DNA from: Coxiella endosymbiont of Amblyomma sculptum
GTDB lineage: Bacteria; Pseudomonadota; Gammaproteobacteria; Coxiellales; Coxiellaceae
Assembly (NCBI RefSeq): GCF_009883795.1
Contig: NZ_CP033868.1
Span: forward strand, 431,501-495,500
Direction: 5' to 3'
DNA: 64,000 nt
Under the pieces are notes generated by a model. That model was not told where the DNA came from. It made no database searches and saw only the letters and a program-made list of their open reading frames with translations. Position 1 is the first letter of the stretch. Each line of letters opens with the position of its first letter. Shown here one piece after another: positions 49,435 to 58,668 of this stretch. The position numbers were made by a program, and so were the translations under genes.

Positions 49435-50700
49435 ATGGTAATTTGTCGAGATTTGCATACTTGGTTAGATTATATCAATACACTTCATTACCGTGAAATT
49501 GATCTGGACTTGTCTAGAATAATTTCTTTGGCAGGCAAATTGGGATTGTCTGATTTTTCATGTCCTGTCGTTACAGTAGCGGGAACCAATGGAAAGGGAT
49601 CTGTAATTAAATCTCTCGAAAGTATTTACCTGGCTTCTGGATACCAAGTGGCTGCTTATACATCACCTCATTTGTTATTCTTTAACGAAAGATTGCGTTT
49701 CAATAATAGCCCGATGTCTGATAGAGATTTTACTGAGGCTTTTACGTTTATTGAAAAAAACCGCAATCAACAAGCTCTGAGTTTTTTTGAATTTACTACC
49801 TTGGCATGTCTCTACATTTGTAAAAGATTGGCATTAGACGTTCTCTTACTGGAAGTGGGATTGGGAGGGCGTCTAGACGCCGTCAACATTATTGATCCAG
49901 ATGTTTCTGTAATTACTACGATTGGTATCGATCACACAGATTGGCTAGGAAGTGATCGGGAATCTATTGGACGAGAGAAAGCGGGAATTTTTCGAGCATA
50001 CCATCCAGTAATTTGTGGTGATCCTAATCCGCCAGATAGCATTTTTGAAGCAGCTCGGTTATTAAAATCTCCTATTTTTCAATTTAGGAAAGATTTCTTC
50101 ATTGTTAAAAATAAAAAAACATGGGAATGGAACGGTCCTAATGGTATTTACTATGATTCTTTGCCCTTTCCTCGATTAAAAATCCAGAATGTAGCTACTA
50201 GTTTGATGGTAATCACTCAGCTGCAAGATTGTCTGCCTGTAAGAAAATTTTCTGTAATATCCGGTATTCGAGAAGCTGTTTTGCCCGATCGTTTTGAACA
50301 ATTGGAGAAACCTGTATCTGTCATTTTTGACGTGGCACATAATCCACAAGCCACTCAATATTTAGCAGAACAACTTCATCGTACGTCTTATTCGGGACAA
50401 ACTTTTGCGGTATTTGGAATGCTAAAGGATAAAGACATTTTAGGTACCATTACACCTATGCTATCTTGCATTGATTGTTGGTATGTAGGAGGTTTACCAG
50501 AAGTACAACGAGGTGCTTCTGGTAAGAAGCTAGTGGATTTTTTGAGGATAAAAGGTGTCAAACATTGTTGTAATTTTGTATCAGTTAATAAAGCTTTAGA
50601 AGCAGCGATTGCGAAATGTGCAGCACAAGATCGCATTGTGGTGTTTGGTTCCTTTTATACAGTAGCTATAGCTAAAAAATTCTTTTCTCAGAACCGGTGA
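49435..50700 (+). CDS. folC: Folylpolyglutamate synthase / dihydrofolate synthase
   Basis: FolC adds glutamate to dihydropteroate and then to folates. It is a Mur-ligase-like ATPase with the P-loop VAGTNGKGSVIKSLE, the TSPHLLFFNERLRFN block, and LLEVGLGGRLDAVN with the carbamylated-lysine region EKAGIFR. FDVAHNPQATQYLA lies in the C-terminal domain. Length 421 residues. With folP and folE here, several folate steps are retained. Confidence 0.96.
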   Translation: MVICRDLHTWLDYINTLHYREIDLDLSRIISLAGKLGLSDFSCPVVTVAGTNGKGSVIKSLESIYLASGYQVAAYTSPHLLFFNERLRFNNSPMSDRDFTEAFTFIEKNRNQQALSFFEFTTLACLYICKRLALDVLLLEVGLGGRLDAVNIIDPDVSVITTIGIDHTDWLGSDRESIGREKAGIFRAYHPVICGDPNPPDSIFEAARLLKSPIFQFRKDFFIVKNKKTWEWNGPNGIYYDSLPFPRLKIQNVATSLMVITQLQDCLPVRKFSVISGIREAVLPDRFEQLEKPVSVIFDVAHNPQATQYLAEQLHRTSYSGQTFAVFGMLKDKDILGTITPMLSCIDCWYVGGLPEVQRGASGKKLVDFLRIKGVKHCCNFVSVNKALEAAIAKCAAQDRIVVFGSFYTVAIAKKFFSQNR

Positions 50701-50719
50701 TAAAAAACCCCTAAAATTT

Positions 50720-50745
50720 TGTCGATTTGTCGACAGGAATTTTTT
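50720..50745 (+). terminator. Rho-independent terminator after folC
   Basis: TGTCGA (50720-50725), loop TTTG, TCGACA (50730-50735), then GGAA and a run of six T. It starts 20 bases after the folC stop, separating folC from cvpA. Confidence 0.55.
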
Positions 50746-50861
50746 CGAAACAAGCGAAAGACTATTTAAACAATTGCAAGAGATGGTTTTAATGCTTATA
50801 TTTATTCACGCATTAATCTGTTAACTTGTCTTTTTAGATTATACAAAATCTATGATGAGAC

Positions 50862-50897
50862 AGACGGATAAAATTGTCTTTCGGAGACGGATAAAAT
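50862..50897. repeat. 13-bp direct repeat in the cvpA leader
   Basis: AGACGGATAAAAT occurs at 50862-50874 and again at 50885-50897, ten bases apart. The second copy includes the first two bases of the cvpA ATG at 50896. GGAG at the edge of the second copy could serve as ribosome-binding site. Confidence 0.8.
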
Positions 50898-51432
50898 GAA
50901 TTTTGGTATTGTGTCTTGTTTTAATTGGATCGATTTTTCTATCGTCGGAACTGTTTTTCTCTCGATTGTTGTTAGTTTTTTTCGTGGTTTTGTAAGAGAG
51001 TCTATTTCTTTAATCGTATGGATTTTCGCAGTTATCGTTGCATTTAAATTTTCGGAACCTGTTCAAGTTTTTTTACATCCATGGATTGGTTTGGGTAGTC
51101 TTCGATATGCGATCGCCTTTGGGGTTTTATTTCTAGCTGTTTTAATTTCCGGGGCTTTTATTAATTCAATGATGTGCGCACTGGTGAAAAAAATAGATCT
51201 TACTATTACCGATCGATTATTGGGCATTTTTTTTGGGGCAGGTCGAGGATTGTTCATTGTTGCTATTTTGCTTACATTTTTCGGTATCGGCGGCATCGAA
51301 GAAGAAAAGAGCGCAATTGCTCAGTCGCAATTAGCACCTAAATTTGAACCAATAGCAATGTGGCTACACCAGTTTGTTCCATCTCAGATTGGAAATATTC
51401 TTCAGTGGTTAGAAGAAGCCTCTTCGAATTAA
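50896..51432 (+). CDS. cvpA: CvpA family membrane protein
   Basis: CvpA is a small inner-membrane protein named for colicin V production; its role in envelope stress is only partly known. Four hydrophobic helices (for example IDFSIVGTVFLSIVVSFFRG and IAFGVLFLAVLISGAFI) and the conserved FRGFVRESISLI block with DRLLGIFFGAGRGLF are present. Length 178 residues. The cvpA-purF order matches E. coli. Confidence 0.93.
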   Translation: MNFGIVSCFNWIDFSIVGTVFLSIVVSFFRGFVRESISLIVWIFAVIVAFKFSEPVQVFLHPWIGLGSLRYAIAFGVLFLAVLISGAFINSMMCALVKKIDLTITDRLLGIFFGAGRGLFIVAILLTFFGIGGIEEEKSAIAQSQLAPKFEPIAMWLHQFVPSQIGNILQWLEEASSN

Positions 51433-51457
51433 AATCAATAAGGAGGAGTATGGTAGG

Positions 51458-52987
51458 ATGTGTGGAATTGTAGGTATTATCGCTCGCGACTGTGTGAATC
51501 AAGATATTTATGATGCATTAACCATGCTACAGCACCGCGGGCAGGATGCAGCTGGAATTATGACAAGTGACGGTGAGAAAGTTTTTTTGAGAAAATCCAA
51601 AGGATTAGTTCGTGATGTAATTCGCGAATCTCATATGCTTCGTCTTGTAGGAAATATGGGAATTGGACATGTTCGTTATTCTACATCGGGTACAGAAAGT
51701 CCTTCTGAGTCTCAACCTTTTTATGTCAATTCCCCTTACGGTTTGGGCCTGGTTCATAATGGAAATTTAGTGAATGTTAAAGAATTGGCTGATGATTTAA
51801 TTCGTGTGGACCTACGCCACCTAAATACTACATCGGATTCAGAAATTTTACTTAACGTAGTGGCTCATGAATTGCGACGCTTTGGAAGTATACATCTTTC
51901 TCCTGAACAATTATTTCAAGCTATGATAGAAGTATACAATCGAGTCGAAGGAGCATTCGCAGCAGCTTTGATTATCAACGGATACGGTATAGTGGGTTTT
52001 CGAGATCCAAATGCTATTCGTCCATTAATTTATGGCAAACGAGAAAACGGGAGTACATCGGAGTTCATTTTAGCTTCCGAAAGTATCGCTCTGGATGCAT
52101 TAGGGTTTGAATTTTTGAATGATGTTAATCCCGGCGAAGTGATTTACTTTGATCGACACGGGCAAATACATCGAAAACAATGCGCTAGAAAAGTTAATCT
52201 CTCTCCGTGTATTTTTGAATACACCTATTTAGCGCGTCCTGACTCTATTATGGATAGTATACCCGTATATCAAGCACGAGCCAGCATGGGGAAAAGATTG
52301 GCTAAAAAGATTTTACAAGAGCGACCTAATCATGGTATCGATGTAATTATTCCGATTCCCGATACAAGTCGTAATGCGGCCCATGCTCTAGCCCAAGTTT
52401 TAGAAGTTCCTTATTCAGAGGGATTTGTAAAAAATCGCTATATCGGAAGAACATTTATTATGCCGGGACAAGATCTACGCCGAAGTTCTGTCCGTTTGAA
52501 ATTGAATGCGATAAAAACTGAATTTGTTGATAAAAAGGTTTTATTAGTAGACGATTCGGTAGTAAGAGGAACTACTTCGAAAGAAATCATTCAAATGGCT
52601 CGCGATGCAGGAGCAAAAAAAGTGTATCTTGCCTCAGCGACTCCGATGATCCGCTACCCTAATGTGTACGGAATCGATATGCCTACAGCGCAGGAATTGA
52701 TTGCATACGAAAAATCGGTCGATGATGTTCGAAGAACAATTAAAGCAGACTGGTTGATATATCAAGATCTTATCGATGTATATCAAGCGATAAACGATTC
52801 GGTCGTTTCCAAAAAACCAAAAATCTTGAGATTTGAAGACTCTGTTTTTACCGGAAATTACATTTCTGGTAGAATCACTAAAGCGTATTTGGATGAGCTG
52901 GCGAGTTCTCGTAACGACACCGTAAGGTCAGAAAAACGAATGTTGAACAACGTAAACGTACAAGAGGAAGTTTCAGACATTTTATAG
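51458..52987 (+). CDS. purF: Amidophosphoribosyltransferase PurF
   Basis: PurF catalyses the first committed step of purine synthesis, PRPP plus glutamine to phosphoribosylamine. The nucleophile is the Cys after the start Met (MCGIVGII), so Met removal is required. GIGHVRYSTSG and LVHNGNLVNVKEL belong to the amidotransferase domain, and VLLVDDSVVRGTTSKEI is the PRPP loop. Length 509 residues. AAGGAGGAG precedes the ATG. purB, guaA and guaB in the window serve the same pathway. Confidence 0.97.
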   Translation: MCGIVGIIARDCVNQDIYDALTMLQHRGQDAAGIMTSDGEKVFLRKSKGLVRDVIRESHMLRLVGNMGIGHVRYSTSGTESPSESQPFYVNSPYGLGLVHNGNLVNVKELADDLIRVDLRHLNTTSDSEILLNVVAHELRRFGSIHLSPEQLFQAMIEVYNRVEGAFAAALIINGYGIVGFRDPNAIRPLIYGKRENGSTSEFILASESIALDALGFEFLNDVNPGEVIYFDRHGQIHRKQCARKVNLSPCIFEYTYLARPDSIMDSIPVYQARASMGKRLAKKILQERPNHGIDVIIPIPDTSRNAAHALAQVLEVPYSEGFVKNRYIGRTFIMPGQDLRRSSVRLKLNAIKTEFVDKKVLLVDDSVVRGTTSKEIIQMARDAGAKKVYLASATPMIRYPNVYGIDMPTAQELIAYEKSVDDVRRTIKADWLIYQDLIDVYQAINDSVVSKKPKILRFEDSVFTGNYISGRITKAYLDELASSRNDTVRSEKRMLNNVNVQEEVSDIL

Positions 52988-53134
52988 ATTGTAAATTAGT
53001 AAGAATTATTAATAATTATTAATATTGTAATAAATTGTAAAATTGTACGGTAGACTTGGAGTAGGAGTTTATAGAGACAAAGAAACGGACTGTAGGCCCG
53101 AAGAGACGCGGGTCGGAAGTCGGATAAAGTCCTT

Positions 53135-53174
53135 TAATTTTTGCACAAAAGAGGTAATTTTTGCACACAAGAGG
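53135..53174. repeat. 20-bp tandem duplication downstream of rpmE
   Basis: Two adjacent 20-base copies (53135-53154 and 53155-53174, starting TAATTTTTGCACA and ending AAGAGG) differ by one base. They lie beyond the present rpmE stop, close to where an unshifted, longer rpmE reading frame would have ended. Confidence 0.88.
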
Positions 53175-53227
53175 ATAAGAGGGCCTCTTTTTCCGCTCTT
53201 GCTTTCGCAGCTCTTTTTTTCTTCTCT

Positions 53228-53461
53228 TCATCTTTTCTTTCTTTCATTTTCCTTCATCCGATTTTTAGTATATTTTTTACGAAACCGTTCGATCCGACCT
53301 TCTGTATCGACGATTTTTTGTTGTCCGGTGTAAAAGGGATGACATGCCGAGCAGATTTCTAAGCGAAGATCGTGGTCTAAGATAGATTCCACAGTAAAGA
53401 CGTTTCCACAACTACACGTCACTTTAATTTCTTGATATCTTGGATGAATTTCTTTCTTCAC
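53228..53461 (-). CDS. rpmE: 50S ribosomal protein L31, C-terminal tail probably frameshifted
   Basis: L31 bridges the ribosomal subunits. [12 protein letters not shown], the zinc ligands CSCGNVF and [14 protein letters not shown], and RIERFRKKY give a complete core. Length 77 residues against 70 in E. coli. Past the core, dropping one A from the AAGAAAAGA run near 53230-53240 opens a frame reading [20 protein letters not shown], a typical basic ribosomal-protein tail. So the present stop probably follows a one-base insertion. The core should still function. Confidence 0.93.
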   Translation of the reverse strand: MKKEIHPRYQEIKVTCSCGNVFTVESILDHDLRLEICSACHPFYTGQQKIVDTEGRIERFRKKYTKNRMKENERKKR

Positions 53462-53799
53462 GACTTTTTTCTGTTTTTCTACTCCCTATCCGAAAGTGTT
53501 TTTTCGTGGGGTTTTTTGAATCAAAATTTTGGATCTTAGATTTGTTGTATTATGTAGATTTATTAAATTCTCGTATATCGTATTTTTATTTTGTTACTTG
53601 TTTACAACACACATGAAAAAATTAAAGATGCAGACAATTAACGAACGCCTACACAACTCCGAGCTACCCGAGAAAGTTCCGGAAATACAGAACGAAAAAT
53701 CGGATACGAAAACCCATCGAATCGTATATCACGATACATAATAAATATCAATACTAAGAACCAAGACCACTAAGACCAATACTAAGATCCAGAGAAATA
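53462..53799. other. Spacer with a doubtful small reading frame
   Basis: Between rpmE and bolA, which both read leftward, nothing is recognisable. An ATG at 53613 opens 42 codons to 53741 (MKKLKMQTINERLHNS at the start, hydrophilic). It has no clear ribosome-binding site and no family I know. Downstream, imperfect copies of CAATACTAAGA occur at about 53749 and 53777, another case of short duplication. Confidence 0.35.
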
Positions 53800-54072
53800 T
53801 CAAGACGACTTTGCTTGAATCCTCAAAGCGTGGATATCCGATTTCATAAAATCACACAAGGCGCTATAGACCATACGATGGCAATCTACGAGATTTTTAT
53901 TTTCAAAAGCTTTCGCTACAATACAAACAAAGAAATGTCCTTTTTCTCCTTTGGTAGTGTTCACATGATCTATGTGATGATCGCTTTCATCAAGTACTGT
54001 TAGGCTTTCTGGACAAAAAACTTCAGTAAGCCGCCTTCGAATTTGAATAATTCTTTCTTCTTGGAGAGACAT
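53800..54072 (-). CDS. BolA family protein
   Basis: BolA-fold proteins pair with monothiol glutaredoxins in Fe-S and iron handling. The pattern is clear: VLDESDHHIDHV, GHFFVCIVAKAFENKNLVDCHRMVYSAL with the conserved HRxVY, and SDIHALRIQ. Length 90 residues. It is nearer true BolA (HRMIYSTL) than the IbaG branch, but no cysteine/histidine assignment was tested. Its likely link is to the SUF system at the left of the window. Confidence 0.9.
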   Translation of the reverse strand: MSLQEERIIQIRRRLTEVFCPESLTVLDESDHHIDHVNTTKGEKGHFFVCIVAKAFENKNLVDCHRMVYSALCDFMKSDIHALRIQAKSS

Positions 54073-54463
54073 AACTTAACACACTCCGCCGTAACATAAA
54101 TTCTATATATCCAATTTCCTCTTTTATTTTTTAAGAATTTTAGTTTTTCCTAAAGTAGGCATCATGCTCGCATATCGTTGTAAGATTTGCAACTCTTTGA
54201 GAGATTACAGTAATTTTCTAAGACTTAGAACAGAAGCAAAAGCTCTTAATTCTAGAAATTAATATGAATGATGTTTATCATCCTGAATTTTTATTTCTCT
54301 GATGTACTTCTCGAATTGCTTTAATAATTCAATCTTGACAACCATTCAATCAGAGCGTTAGAATGTAAAAGATCGGTTTCGCAACTTGGAATTTGCTTGC
54401 GCGGTTTCTGCGAGAAGTGCGAGAAGATGGTTGTGAAGATCAAAAAGTTTTTTCTATGTTTCT
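54073..54463. other. Gene-free spacer upstream of the kinase-fold gene
   Basis: No gene is recognised in 390 bases. A 9-base perfect tandem duplication (unit TGCGAGAAG, 54409-54426) and an 8-base one (unit TTTCTATG, 54451-54466) lie at its right end, next to the start of the downstream gene. Confidence 0.55.
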
Positions 54464-55471
54464 ATGTCGGATACATTTGTCCCAATCAGTTCTGTTTTTG
54501 ATAAAGTTTCTGCCTATTTTTCTTTAGGGCCTTTGCTCGAGGATCCTGTTCTTATATCTGTGGGAAGATTGAGTAACAATGAAGTGTGGCGATTGAAAAC
54601 TCGATCTGGATCGTATGCGTTAAAACGTATGTCTTCTGAATCCGAAGAGATTTGCAGGGAAAACGAAAAAATTGTTAAGAATTTCCAAAACTCGGGATTG
54701 TCCTCTGTTATCAGTTTTCCTAAAGGAAGTTGTCTGTACGGTTCTTATTTTTTCCAACTTTTCGATTGGATCATAGGAGAGAAATTGGTATCTGAAAAAA
54801 TTACAACAAAACAGACTAAAATTGTGGGCAGTTTGTTGGCAAATTTGCACATACATGCTCTAGATCCTTCTAAATTGGATTTAGCTGTATTAAACAATTC
54901 CTTTCACAGTTGCACCTATTCTTACGACAAAGACCTTTGGACGGATGTTCTGAATAAAGCTATTTTGCTTGGAATAAAAGAAAGCGATCAACTAAAATCT
55001 TTAGCATTGCTATTGATGGAAACAGCTGAGAAAAGCAATATCGCTGCAATGCAATTATTGTCTTCTTGCATTATTGGTCATAGAGATATAAGTCCCAATA
55101 ATGTTCTTTGGAAGACGAAAGAACAACCTGTTGTTCTCGATTGGGAACTGTCAGGACTTATTCATCCTACTACTGAAGTAATCGGTACTGCTTTTGATTG
55201 GAGTGTCGTGAATTCGACACAAGTTGATGAGCATCGTTATCAGAAATTAGTTCGGGAATATGTGCGTTCTGGAGGAATACTAAGTCAAGTACGATTGGCT
55301 TTTAAAGCTTTGATGGGAGTATGGTTGAATTGGTTTTTGTATAGTTTGGGAAAATTTGTTGGAGGCAAAGACTCTATTGCTAGAGTGGCTGAGTACGAAG
55401 CGATTCATACGCTATTGACTTTTAAGAAAATATACAATAACCAGGAGAAGTGGATTTCTTTATTGCGTTAA
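54464..55471 (+). CDS. APH/choline kinase-like phosphotransferase, substrate unknown
   Basis: A 335-residue protein with the aminoglycoside-phosphotransferase/protein-kinase-like fold. An N-lobe lysine is in YALKRM, the catalytic loop is IIGHRDISPNNVLW (HxDxxxxN), and the metal aspartate is in VVLDWELSG. Relatives include homoserine kinase ThrB2, thiamine and choline kinases, and resistance enzymes; I cannot choose among them. It is monocistronic. Its start lies in an 8-base tandem duplication, so an out-of-frame ATG sits eight bases upstream. Real drug resistance is unlikely in this context. Confidence 0.8.
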   Translation: MSDTFVPISSVFDKVSAYFSLGPLLEDPVLISVGRLSNNEVWRLKTRSGSYALKRMSSESEEICRENEKIVKNFQNSGLSSVISFPKGSCLYGSYFFQLFDWIIGEKLVSEKITTKQTKIVGSLLANLHIHALDPSKLDLAVLNNSFHSCTYSYDKDLWTDVLNKAILLGIKESDQLKSLALLLMETAEKSNIAAMQLLSSCIIGHRDISPNNVLWKTKEQPVVLDWELSGLIHPTTEVIGTAFDWSVVNSTQVDEHRYQKLVREYVRSGGILSQVRLAFKALMGVWLNWFLYSLGKFVGGKDSIARVAEYEAIHTLLTFKKIYNNQEKWISLLR

Positions 55472-55693
55472 ACCTGGAAGTTTGTCTTAATCTTACGCGA
55501 CAAAGGTTATTTGGTAAGTTTTTCTCTCGGTCTGAGGTGGAGTGTTATTGTTGTGAGTATTTTAGTTGATTTATAGAAAAATTTTCACGCGCTTCTGGAC
55601 TATTTTTACTGTGAGAAAGAAACGGAAATAATCTAAAAAGGCCTGGGTAGGGTTTCATTCTCGCAATGATTTTTGATTTTGTGGAAGTGCAAT

Positions 55694-56173
55694 GTGGACA
55701 TTAACTATTATCCTTTTAGTCGCCAACTCGGATGGATACTAAAAGAAAAAAATATGAAACTGGTAGTAGCGGAATCTTGTACTGGTGGAGGGTTATGTTC
55801 AGCCATTACTCGAATTCCGGGCAGCTCTTCCTGGTTCGACTGTGGGTTTGTTGTATACAGTAATAACTCAAAAGAGGAAATTTTAGGTATAGAGCCTCAA
55901 TTGATACAAGAAGAAGGAAGCGTCAGTGAAGCGATAGCGCGTGAAATGGCTGCGAGAGCATTAAAACGAAGTCGTGCGGATATTTCTATGAGTATTACAG
56001 GAACTATGGGGCCAACTTCTGAAAAATCTATAGGAACTGTCTGGTTTGGAATTGCAAAAAAGATGGGGACAATACAATGTAGGAAAGCTCGGTTTAGTAG
56101 TGGTCGTAAACACATTCAGGATTCTTCGGTTATCTATGGATTAAAATACCTGATTCAATCCATCATAGATTGA
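55694..56173 (+). CDS. pncC: Nicotinamide-nucleotide amidohydrolase (CinA C-terminal family)
   Basis: PncC deamidates NMN back to nicotinate mononucleotide in NAD salvage. AESCTGGGLCSAIT, GSSSWFDCGFVVYSNNSK and SITGTMGP are the family blocks. From GTG 55694 the protein has 159 residues (E. coli 165), and GGAAG lies seven bases upstream. Loss: the usual SGIAGPDGG turn reads TGTMGPTSE. It lies just before recA, the usual place in gammaproteobacteria. Confidence 0.9.
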   Translation: MDINYYPFSRQLGWILKEKNMKLVVAESCTGGGLCSAITRIPGSSSWFDCGFVVYSNNSKEEILGIEPQLIQEEGSVSEAIAREMAARALKRSRADISMSITGTMGPTSEKSIGTVWFGIAKKMGTIQCRKARFSSGRKHIQDSSVIYGLKYLIQSIID

Positions 56174-56304
56174 CTGGAGAAATAGATAGAGGGAAGACTA
56201 CAACGGGGCAAAACTTGTTTTTGTAGTTCTGCGGTTCTGTTGTAATTGCTCTACATTTTGGATCGGATTTGTTGCGGATACGAATACAGATTTAAGGGAT
56301 GAAA

Positions 56305-57318
56305 ATGGACAACCGGGAAAAAATGCTAAGTACTATTTTATCGCAAATTGAACATCAATTCGGCAAAGGATCGGTAATGCGATTGGGTGATGCCGAAATT
56401 GCTAAAAACGTTGATGTAATTTCAACAGGTTCTTTAGGTTTAGATATTGCTTTGGGTGTTGGAGGCTTACCCCGTGGACGCGTGATAGAAATCTATGGAC
56501 CAGAAGCTTCTGGAAAGACGACTTTAGCTCTTCAGACTATTACGTCTTGCCAACGAATGGGAGGTGTAGCGGCTTTCATAGACGCTGAACATGCTTTAGA
56601 CGCAATTTACGCAAAAAATCTGGGTGTTAGAATTGACGATCTGCTAATATCACAGCCAGATACAGGAGAGCAAGCTTTGGAAATTACGGATATGTTAGTT
56701 CGTTCGGGTGCTGTTGATGTGATAGTGGTCGATTCTGTAGCTGCTTTAACACCTAAAGCCGAAATTGAGGGAGATATGGGCGATTCTCATATAGGACTTC
56801 AGGCGCGATTGATGTCGCAAGCACTGCGTAAACTTACTGCTAATATTAAAAAATCTAATACGTTAGTGATTTTTATCAATCAGATACGAATGAAAATCGG
56901 TGTTGTATTCGGTAATCCTGAGACCACTGCGGGTGGAAATGCCCTCAAATTTTATTCTTCTGTACGATTGGATATTCGTCGCATTGGATCGGTCAAAAGC
57001 GGAGAAGAAATTACTGGTAGCGAGACACGAGTTAAAGTGGTTAAAAATAAAGTAGCGCCCCCTTTTCGTCAGATAGAATTTGATATTTTGTATGGACTGG
57101 GCATTTCTCGTGAAAGTGAATTAGTTAGTCTTGGGGTTAAAAATGAGATTATCGAAAAAGTGGGTACTTGGTACCGTTACAATGGCAAATATATCGGACA
57201 AGGGAAAGAAAATGTTCGAAGATTTTTGGTGAAAGAACAAGAAATTGCGGAAGAAATTGAAATTCGCTTGAGAGAAAAACTATTGCCAAAGAAAACGTGC
57301 GAAAGAAAGACTTCTTAA
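56305..57318 (+). CDS. recA: Recombinase RecA
   Basis: RecA drives homologous recombination. Walker [12 protein letters not shown], the B strand [10 protein letters not shown], loop L1/L2 region [15 protein letters not shown] and [18 protein letters not shown] are conserved. AAGGG at 56294-56298 is correctly spaced for ATG 56305 (MDNREKML) but too close for ATG 56299. Length 337, with a C-terminal tail shorter than that of E. coli (353). recX is absent between recA and alaS. I see no LexA-type box upstream. Confidence 0.97.
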   Translation: MDNREKMLSTILSQIEHQFGKGSVMRLGDAEIAKNVDVISTGSLGLDIALGVGGLPRGRVIEIYGPEASGKTTLALQTITSCQRMGGVAAFIDAEHALDAIYAKNLGVRIDDLLISQPDTGEQALEITDMLVRSGAVDVIVVDSVAALTPKAEIEGDMGDSHIGLQARLMSQALRKLTANIKKSNTLVIFINQIRMKIGVVFGNPETTAGGNALKFYSSVRLDIRRIGSVKSGEEITGSETRVKVVKNKVAPPFRQIEFDILYGLGISRESELVSLGVKNEIIEKVGTWYRYNGKYIGQGKENVRRFLVKEQEIAEEIEIRLREKLLPKKTCERKTS

Positions 57319-57360
57319 GAAAGAAATTTGAAAATTAAATAATCTCGTAACGAATCCCCA

Positions 57361-58668
57361 ATGTCAAATTACATGAACTGCAATCAATTGCGTCAATTTT
57401 TTATTGAGTACTTTAGAAAATTAGACCATGAGGTCGTTCCTAGTAGCTCCTTAGTTCCTACGGATGATCCGACTTTGTTGTTTACAAATTCCGGAATGGT
57501 GCAATTCAAGAATGTATTTTTAGGTACCGATGTACGTTCTTATCAGAAGGCTGTTTCTATACAGAAGTGTATACGAGCAAGCGGGAAACACAACGACCTG
57601 GAGAGTGTTGGCTACACATCTCGCCATCATACTTTTTTTGAAATGCTAGGGAATTTTAGTTTTAAAAATTACTTTAAACGTGAAGCTATTGGTTATACCT
57701 GGCGTTTTTTGACAGAGGTTTTAGAACTACCAAAAAAACAGTTATGGGTGACTATATTACAGGGTGATTGTGAAAGCGAGTCCATTTGGCTTAGAGAAAT
57801 GAAAGTTGACCCAAAACGTCTGTCCCGTCACGGGAGAGAAGAGAATTTTTGGCAGATGGGAGACAGTGGACCTTGTGGTCCTTGCACGGAAATATTTTAC
57901 GATTACGGTCCTACAAAAATTTACAGAGATCGTCGTGTAGAAATTTGTAATTTGGTATTTATGCAATACGATAAAGATTTGTCTGGTAATCTTTGTCCTT
58001 TACAAGAACCTTCCGTAGATACTGGAATGGGACTTGAACGTCTTGCCGCGGTAACACAAGGTGTATATAACAACTACGACACAGAATTATTTCAACACCT
58101 TCTAAAATCTCTAAGAGCGCTAATTGGCAGTGACAATCGTAGCGCTTCAGCTCGAGTGATCGTAGATCATATTCGTTCAGCTACTTTTCTTATTTCTGAC
58201 GGTGTTCTGCCTTCTAATGAGGGAAGAGGTTACGTTTTACGTCGCATTATTCGTCGCGCTCTTCGGCACGGTTACAAATTGGGACAACAGGAAGTATTTT
58301 TTTATCAGATGGTAAGTCCATTGGTAAAAATAATGGGTTGTGCCTATCCTGAACTGTATAAGACGCAATCTGTTGTTGAACAGACTATCCGTCGGGAAGA
58401 AGTTCAATTCTCTCAAACACTGTGCAAAGGTCTTAAAATTTTAGATCGAGAGATGAAAAAACTACCCCATCGTACAATTCCAGGCGATGTGATTTTTCAA
58501 TTATACGACACTTACGGTTTTCCTCCTGATTTGACATCAGACATTGCCAAAGAACATAATTTCACGATGGATTATATAGGATTTAATAGGGCTATGGAGA
58601 GTCATCGTGCACTTTCCAAGAAAACACAACAGCCGACTGTTACTTGTATTCGGAAGAAATATCGTTGA
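57361..58668 (+). CDS. alaS: Alanyl-tRNA synthetase, truncated to catalytic and tRNA-recognition domains
   Basis: AlaS charges tRNA-Ala. The class II core is intact: [51 protein letters not shown] (read in parts), [12 protein letters not shown] and [10 protein letters not shown], followed by the helical domain with [21 protein letters not shown] and [13 protein letters not shown]. The frame ends after 435 residues, where E. coli has about 440 more (editing domain and C-Ala). In E. coli, N-terminal fragments of about 461 residues still aminoacylate, so partial function is possible. Editing of Ser/Gly would be lost. Confidence 0.93.
   Translation: MSNYMNCNQLRQFFIEYFRKLDHEVVPSSSLVPTDDPTLLFTNSGMVQFKNVFLGTDVRSYQKAVSIQKCIRASGKHNDLESVGYTSRHHTFFEMLGNFSFKNYFKREAIGYTWRFLTEVLELPKKQLWVTILQGDCESESIWLREMKVDPKRLSRHGREENFWQMGDSGPCGPCTEIFYDYGPTKIYRDRRVEICNLVFMQYDKDLSGNLCPLQEPSVDTGMGLERLAAVTQGVYNNYDTELFQHLLKSLRALIGSDNRSASARVIVDHIRSATFLISDGVLPSNEGRGYVLRRIIRRALRHGYKLGQQEVFFYQMVSPLVKIMGCAYPELYKTQSVVEQTIRREEVQFSQTLCKGLKILDREMKKLPHRTIPGDVIFQLYDTYGFPPDLTSDIAKEHNFTMDYIGFNRAMESHRALSKKTQQPTVTCIRKKYR

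Noticed and set aside
53019-53231. Separate minus-strand gene downstream of rpmE
   Set aside because: It overlaps the lost rpmE tail and the 20-bp duplication. The basic stretch is better explained as frameshifted rpmE.
54464-55471. Aminoglycoside resistance gene
   Set aside because: Only the general kinase fold and its HxDxxxxN motif are seen. No resistance-specific family signature, mobile element or gene cassette is present.
56174-56304. LexA (SOS) box upstream of recA
   Set aside because: No CTGT-N8-ACAG pattern found. The inverted ACTACAA/TTGTAGT pair near 56195-56228 does not match the SOS consensus.
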